Source: Flavisolibacter longurius
Lineage (GTDB): Bacteria; Bacteroidota; Bacteroidia; Chitinophagales; Chitinophagaceae
Length of the DNA: 64,000 nucleotides
Assembly: GCA_014163555.1 (NCBI GenBank)
Contig: JACJGO010000009.1
Span: forward strand, 1 to 64,000
Reading direction: 5' to 3'
Positions 59,880-64,000 of this stretch are shown in pieces. A program made the translations under genes and the position numbers. Positions within the stretch are counted from its first letter, which is position 1, and each line of letters begins with the position of its first letter. The notes beneath the pieces were generated by a model. The model was given only the letters and a program-made list of their open reading frames with translations. It searched no databases and was not told where the DNA came from.

Positions 59880-61313
59880 TTACCGCGGTCCCATAAAAGT
59901 AGTTTCCGCTACCTCTATGCGTTTATGATCCTGGTACACGCCGATCCTGATTTTTGTTTTGCGGCGATCCAATTGTTCCGGTTTGAGCTTGATAAAAAAT
60001 GGCGACTGGAAATAAGATTCTTTTGCCACGGTCAGTTTGTTGCCAATCACCTCTACTTCACCGTCCAGGTCCTCCAGCTTTAGTGTCAGCGGAATATCCT
60101 TGCGGGTTTTGTTGGCCAGCTTAATGCTGTACAGATTCGAAATGCGGCCATCGGGGAGAGCTTGATAGATCTGTCCCGGCGTACGCAAAACGGTAGCATC
60201 TACATCGGTGCGGCTCGCCACCAGGAAGCCCAGGAAACCTAAGAGCAAAACCAGCACAATCGAGTAAGCCGCTACCCGCCAGTTGAACTTGTTCTTTTTG
60301 CCGGTGGCAATGTTTTCTTCCGAATCGATCCGGATAAGCCCCAGCGGCTTGTTGATCTTAGTCATGATGTCGTCGCAGGCATCGATACAGGCCGTACAGT
60401 TCACGCATTCAAGCTGCGTGCCGTTACGGATATCGATCCCCGTTGGACAAACCCGAACGCAGGCAAAACAATCAATACAGTCGCCCTGCGAAAGATCAAG
60501 CTTGGCTTGTTTCAATTTTCCTCTGGGTTCACCGCGGCCGTAATCGTAGGCAACCACCATTGATTTTTTGTCGAGCAACACACCCTGCAACCGGCCGTAG
60601 GGACAAACCACAAGACAGACCTGCTCACGAAACCAATAAAAAACAAAGAAGAAAACTGTGGAAAAACCTATCAGCGACATGAAGGTGACATAGTGCTCAA
60701 AGATGCCGTTCTTCACCATCACTTTGAGTTGGTCCATGCCAATGATGTAGGAGAGGAAGAAGTTTGCGATCAGGAAGGAGATGGCATAAAACACAGTGAT
60801 CTTTACCGCCCGTTTGCGGATTTTATACGCATTCCAGGGCATTTCTTTTAACCGCCTTTGGGCTTGGGCATCGCCGTCCAGCCAGTACTCGATCTTGCGA
60901 AAGATCATTTCCATGAAAATGGTTTGCGGACAGGCCCACCCACAAAAAGCCCGTCCGAAAACCACTGTAAAAACACAGATGAAAACAATAAAGGTTAACA
61001 ACCCGATGGCGAAGATGAAAAAGTCCTGTGGCCAGAAGATCTGTCCAAAGAAGATGAATTTCCGTTCAATCACATGAAACAAGAATAACGGCTCTCCATT
61101 CACTTTCAAAAACGGCAGGGTAAAGAACACAGCCAGGTAAATGACCGTAGCCATTGTACGCAGGTTGTATAACTTGCCCTTTGGTTTTTTCGGAAAAAGA
61201 AAGTTGCGTTTTCCCTGCGCATTCACTGTTGCAATCGAATCCCGGAACGACTGGTCGATGACAACTTTCTTTTCGCCTTTTACTTCGGTATGGGTTGGGG
61301 TGGTTGTTTCCAT
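59880..61313 (-). CDS. ccoG: Cytochrome c oxidase accessory protein CcoG (FixG)
   Basis: A 477-residue membrane protein with five helices (about 50-70, 90-115, 165-190, 205-225, 340-365). It carries ferredoxin-type clusters: CIDCFACVRVCPTG and CVNCTACIDACD. FGRAFCGWACPQT near 119-131 is the NosR/CcoG-type heme or Cu-handling motif. The C-terminal IgD-like domain fits FixG. CcoG reduces copper for insertion into the oxidase. The start codon overlaps the ccoP stop by one base (TAATG). The spacer to the next gene (59786-59879) contains the word GCTCACAGCT. Confidence 0.95.
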   Translation of the reverse strand: METTTPTHTEVKGEKKVVIDQSFRDSIATVNAQGKRNFLFPKKPKGKLYNLRTMATVIYLAVFFTLPFLKVNGEPLFLFHVIERKFIFFGQIFWPQDFFIFAIGLLTFIVFICVFTVVFGRAFCGWACPQTIFMEMIFRKIEYWLDGDAQAQRRLKEMPWNAYKIRKRAVKITVFYAISFLIANFFLSYIIGMDQLKVMVKNGIFEHYVTFMSLIGFSTVFFFVFYWFREQVCLVVCPYGRLQGVLLDKKSMVVAYDYGRGEPRGKLKQAKLDLSQGDCIDCFACVRVCPTGIDIRNGTQLECVNCTACIDACDDIMTKINKPLGLIRIDSEENIATGKKNKFNWRVAAYSIVLVLLLGFLGFLVASRTDVDATVLRTPGQIYQALPDGRISNLYSIKLANKTRKDIPLTLKLEDLDGEVEVIGNKLTVAKESYFQSPFFIKLKPEQLDRRKTKIRIGVYQDHKRIEVAETTFMGPR

Positions 61314-62224
61314 TATCTTTTTGCTATGGCAGCAGAATCTTTGGCTGCTGCCTTGTTATTAGCTTTGTCTTCAAAAGGTTCGCCTTGCGGTGCTTTGCCG
61401 TTCGGTGGGTTTGTGCCGGCAATGCTTTTAATATAGCTGGCGATGTTTTTAATCTGCGACGGTGAGAAGGTCTTTTCCCAGGCCTGCATGCCTTTTTCGG
61501 GAACACCAAACTTTATGGTCTTGAAAACATCGTTGATGGTTCCGCCGTGCATCCAATAATTGTCGGTAAGATTGGGACCTACACCGCCTTCGCCTTTACC
61601 GCCATGGCAGGCAATACAGGATTGCGAGTAGATCTTGGCACCTTCTACAATGCCTTTGGCATCGGCCAGCGTAACGGTTTTTTCATCCACCATATCACCG
61701 GCTTTTTTGCGGTATTCTTCGATCTGTTTTTCAGCCGCTGCCATTTCTGTCTGGTACTCCTGTTCCGGCGTAGGACCTGTGTTCCAAACATGGTAGCGAA
61801 GCATGTAGAAAACTGCCACTACAACCGTGATGTAGAAGCCATATTTCCACCAGGGTGGAAGGGAGTTATCCAGTTCCTGGATGCCATCATAATCATGGTC
61901 CAGGAGGTGATCGGCTTCCTTTTCAATAGGAATGGCCTTGGTGAAAAGTTTGGCATCCATCCGCGACCACCATTCACGGAAAGACGATGCTTTTTGCTCC
62001 TCCTTTCCGATGGTACCGATTTTTGAAACAAGGTGCATCACACCAAAAAAGATCATGAGGAGCAACAGGATGAGCCCTATTGTAACACCAGTAAAGAAAG
62101 GGTCTGCCGGTGGCGTGGCGGTTGCTTCCGCTGCTTTGTCGGTTAGTTCCTGTGCGGAGCCAACGAAGCCGAAGCCGCAAAAGAGAAAGGCAAAAACCCA
62201 TTTAAAATTCAATTTGTTTCTCAT
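61313..62224 (-). CDS. ccoP: cbb3-type cytochrome c oxidase, mono-heme CcoP subunit
   Basis: A 303-residue membrane cytochrome c. It has a signal-like start, helices at about 45-65 and 130-150, the conserved DGIQELDNSLPPWW and a C-terminal cytochrome c domain with one heme site, CIACH at 203-207. The axial Met lies in GMQAWEKTF. Many proteobacterial CcoP proteins hold two hemes; here only one CxxCH is visible, which is usual for Bacteroidota. The C-terminal tail (about 280-303) is rich in Lys, Ala, Asp. It receives electrons and passes them to the CcoNO core. Confidence 0.93.
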   Translation of the reverse strand: MRNKLNFKWVFAFLFCGFGFVGSAQELTDKAAEATATPPADPFFTGVTIGLILLLLMIFFGVMHLVSKIGTIGKEEQKASSFREWWSRMDAKLFTKAIPIEKEADHLLDHDYDGIQELDNSLPPWWKYGFYITVVVAVFYMLRYHVWNTGPTPEQEYQTEMAAAEKQIEEYRKKAGDMVDEKTVTLADAKGIVEGAKIYSQSCIACHGGKGEGGVGPNLTDNYWMHGGTINDVFKTIKFGVPEKGMQAWEKTFSPSQIKNIASYIKSIAGTNPPNGKAPQGEPFEDKANNKAAAKDSAAIAKR

Positions 62225-62229
62225 ACAAA

Positions 62230-62439
62230 TCAGGCTTGTTTTACAGTATTCAATGTGTTAGTGGTATCAGGTTCCAGGTCCAGGGGCATGTGGCGCATAT
62301 CGTCGGCCCGTTGCTTGTCCATTCTTTTGACCAGGTAAAGCATGGCCGCAAAAAAGAGAACAAAAACAACCAGTGAGAAAATCGGATAGATGTCAATGTC
62401 TTTAATGGAAGCGGCATAGTTTTTAATATACTTAAGCAT
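62230..62439 (-). CDS. ccoQ: CcoQ-like small subunit of cbb3 oxidase
   Basis: A 69-residue protein with one membrane helix (about 18-38) and a charged tail (MDKQRADDMRHMPLDLE). Its place between ccoNO and ccoP and its size identify it as the CcoQ/FixQ subunit, which stabilises the complex. It starts with ATG 62439 and ends 5 bases before ccoP. Confidence 0.85.
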   Translation of the reverse strand: MLKYIKNYAASIKDIDIYPIFSLVVFVLFFAAMLYLVKRMDKQRADDMRHMPLDLEPDTTNTLNTVKQA

Positions 62440-62445
62440 GGCTAA

Positions 62446-62519
62446 TTTTTGTGAGTTGTGAGTGGTCAGTGGTGAGTCGGTAGCATTTCATTGTTCACTC
62501 ACGACTCACCACTCACCGG
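62446..62519. repeat. Imperfect inverted repeat of GTGAGT words between ccoNO and ccoQ
   Basis: Left arm 62451-62482 (GTGAGTTGTGAGTGGTCAGT and onward) pairs imperfectly with the right arm at 62495-62519 (CACTCACGACTCACCACTCA). It is inside the cco operon, so a hairpin would sit in the transcript between ccoNO and ccoQ. Confidence 0.6.
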
Positions 62520-62520
62520 T

Positions 62521-64000
62521 TTATTTGTTTTCCGCTGTTTGTTTATTTTTTCCGATATCCGTGCCCAGGCGTTGCAGGTAAGCAATGATGGCAATCACTT
62601 CTTTGTCGGAATCTACATTGATCTTATCCTTTTTCAGTGAAGAAGCAATTTCATCGGCCTGCTTCATCAGCTCCGCATTGGCCTTTTTGTCAAAACCTTC
62701 TTCGTAGGGAACACCCAGGTTTTGCATCGCTCTGATCTTTCCAGGTGTGCTGGCGGTATCCAGCTTGTTGTCGATCAGGAAGGAATAAGGCGGCATTACC
62801 GAACCGGTGGAAATGGCTTGCGGATCATCGAAGTGGTTGAAGTGCCAGGTGTTGGATTTTTTGTTGTTCCCTACACCAGCACGGCTCAGGTCCGGACCCG
62901 TTCTTTTCGATCCCCACTGGAAGGGATGATCATACACAAACTCACCGGCTTTAGCGTATTCGCCATAACGTTCGGTTTCGCTGCGGAACGGACGAATCAT
63001 CTGCGAGTGACAGGTATAACAACCTTCACGGATATAAATGTCACGGCCTTGCAGTTCCAGCGGTGTATACGGCTTCACGCTGGCAATCGTGGGAATGTTT
63101 GATTTCACCAGGAAGGTGGGGACCATTTCCACCGCACCGCCAATCAGGATCACGATCAGGCTCAGAACCAGCAGCGGGGTTGGTCTGCGCTCAATCCAAC
63201 GGTGCCAGTGTTCACCTTTGTGCGGAACATATGTTTTTTCCAGGGCAGGGGCTTCAGCCGCTTCATTGGCAAGCAACTTGGCCTTGCGCACAGTTTTGAA
63301 GATGTTGTACATCATGATAATGGCACCCAGTACAAACAGGGCTCCGCCAAATCCACGCACGGCATAGAAAGGCTTCATGAATGTAACCGTTTCCAGGAAC
63401 TGGTATTTCAGTTGACCGCTCGGCGTGAACTCGTTCCACATGGAGGCCTGCATAAAGCCTGCAACATACATGGGAATGGCATAGAAGAGGATACCCAGTG
63501 TGGCAATCCAGAAGTGGAAAGAAGCCAGCTTTTTCGAGTACAGTTCTGTGCGGAAGATTTTTGGGATCAGCCAGTACACTATACCGAAGGTGAGCATGGC
63601 GTTCCAGCCAAGGCCACCAACGTGTACGTGGGCAATGGTCCAGTCGGTAAAGTGGGAGATGGCATTGATGCTTTTCAGCGACAGCATCGGGCCTTCAAAC
63701 GTGGCCATACCATAACAGGTAACGGCCACCACCATAAATTTCAGCACTACGTCTTCGCGAACCTTGTCCCAGGCGCCGCGCAGCGTAAGCAGACCGTTGA
63801 TCATACCACCCCAGCTTGGGAAGATGAGGGTGAACGAAAACACGATTCCCAGTGACTGGGCCCAGTTGGGAAGGGCAGAGTACAGGAGGTGGTGCGGGCC
63901 GGCCCAGATGTAAATAAAGATCAGGGCCCAGAAGTGGATGATGGAAAGCTTGTAGGAATACACCGGGCGGTTGGCTGCTTTGGGCAGGAAGTAATACATC
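62521..64000 (-). CDS. ccoNO: cbb3-type cytochrome c oxidase, fused CcoN-CcoO subunit (partial)
   Basis: Only the C-terminal 493 residues or so are in the window; the reading frame runs past the right edge. The visible Met at 63999 is internal. The first part is the CcoN heme-copper core: helices with IHFWALIFIYIWAGPHHLLY and TDWTIAHVHVGGLGW, holding the His ligands for heme and copper. The second part, after a linker at about 250, is CcoO: a membrane helix then the heme c motif EGCYTCHSQMIRPF. Fusion of CcoN and CcoO is typical for Bacteroidota. It reduces oxygen at low concentration and pumps protons. Confidence 0.95.
   Translation of the reverse strand, partial: MYYFLPKAANRPVYSYKLSIIHFWALIFIYIWAGPHHLLYSALPNWAQSLGIVFSFTLIFPSWGGMINGLLTLRGAWDKVREDVVLKFMVVAVTCYGMATFEGPMLSLKSINAISHFTDWTIAHVHVGGLGWNAMLTFGIVYWLIPKIFRTELYSKKLASFHFWIATLGILFYAIPMYVAGFMQASMWNEFTPSGQLKYQFLETVTFMKPFYAVRGFGGALFVLGAIIMMYNIFKTVRKAKLLANEAAEAPALEKTYVPHKGEHWHRWIERRPTPLLVLSLIVILIGGAVEMVPTFLVKSNIPTIASVKPYTPLELQGRDIYIREGCYTCHSQMIRPFRSETERYGEYAKAGEFVYDHPFQWGSKRTGPDLSRAGVGNNKKSNTWHFNHFDDPQAISTGSVMPPYSFLIDNKLDTASTPGKIRAMQNLGVPYEEGFDKKANAELMKQADEIASSLKKDKINVDSDKEVIAIIAYLQRLGTDIGKNKQTAENK

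Noticed and set aside
1-64000. tRNA, rRNA or CRISPR arrays
   Set aside because: No tRNA-like cloverleaf with GGTTC-type arm, no rRNA sequence and no regularly spaced repeats were recognised by eye; a covariance-model scan would be decisive.

Overview
The window comes from a member of the Bacteroidota, most likely family Chitinophagaceae. The evidence is a type IX secretion gene (porQ), a fused CcoN-CcoO oxidase subunit, a carboxypeptidase-regulatory-domain TonB receptor, two LytS/LytTR two-component pairs, a DUF5683 gene behind parB, and promoter elements of the Bacteroidota kind (TTG, about 20 bases, then TAnnTTTG or TAnnTTCG). Species assignment is not possible from the sequence alone.

Layout. 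1-147: the tail of an IS3-family transposase cut by the window edge. 186-8471: small stress, envelope and house-keeping genes (TspO, MBL hydrolase, DoxX, RRM protein, SYLF protein, two lipoproteins, DUF72, a 52-residue membrane protein). 8767-14581: a TonB-dependent receptor, a secreted protein, and two AraC-type regulators, the second interrupted by an in-frame stop codon. 14940-19494: ahcY with a divergent Lrp/AsnC regulator, then a LytS/LytTR pair. 19621-23491: two ferritin-like proteins, a fasciclin protein, an anti-sigma factor and its ECF sigma factor. 23916-28961: an L,D-transpeptidase, a SIMPL protein and a large TolB-like outer-membrane protein with an HExxH motif. 29624-34004: dapB, DUF5683, parB, a frameshifted four-helix-bundle gene, parA and a UPF0173 hydrolase. 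34119-41566: metallophosphoesterase, two outer-membrane barrels, Lon, PorQ and a META lipoprotein.

41563-49541 is the most distinctive part. It holds a four-gene run starting with a phosphoenolpyruvate mutase that carries an N-terminal cytidylyltransferase domain. Phosphonopyruvate decarboxylase, an iron-type alcohol dehydrogenase and a CDP-glycerol-glycerophosphotransferase-like protein follow. A PIG-L deacetylase and a membrane sulfatase-fold protein lie divergently on one side, and a 51-residue membrane protein and an M42 peptidase converge from the other. I read it as a phosphonate-decoration cassette that makes 2-hydroxyethylphosphonate, activates it with CTP and attaches it to a surface polymer or lipid.

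49552-58392: UbiA-like membrane protein, lipoprotein, LuxE-like adenylating enzyme, aspartate kinase, an ART-like protein, SSB, a PepSY-like secreted protein and a second LytTR/histidine-kinase pair with TPRs. 58625-64000: the cbb3 oxidase operon on the minus strand (ccoNO, ccoQ, ccoP, ccoG, fixH, TauE/SafE), running off the right edge. Several intergenic spaces hold imperfect inverted repeats made of short repeated words; these are described as findings. I saw no rRNA, tRNA or CRISPR array.
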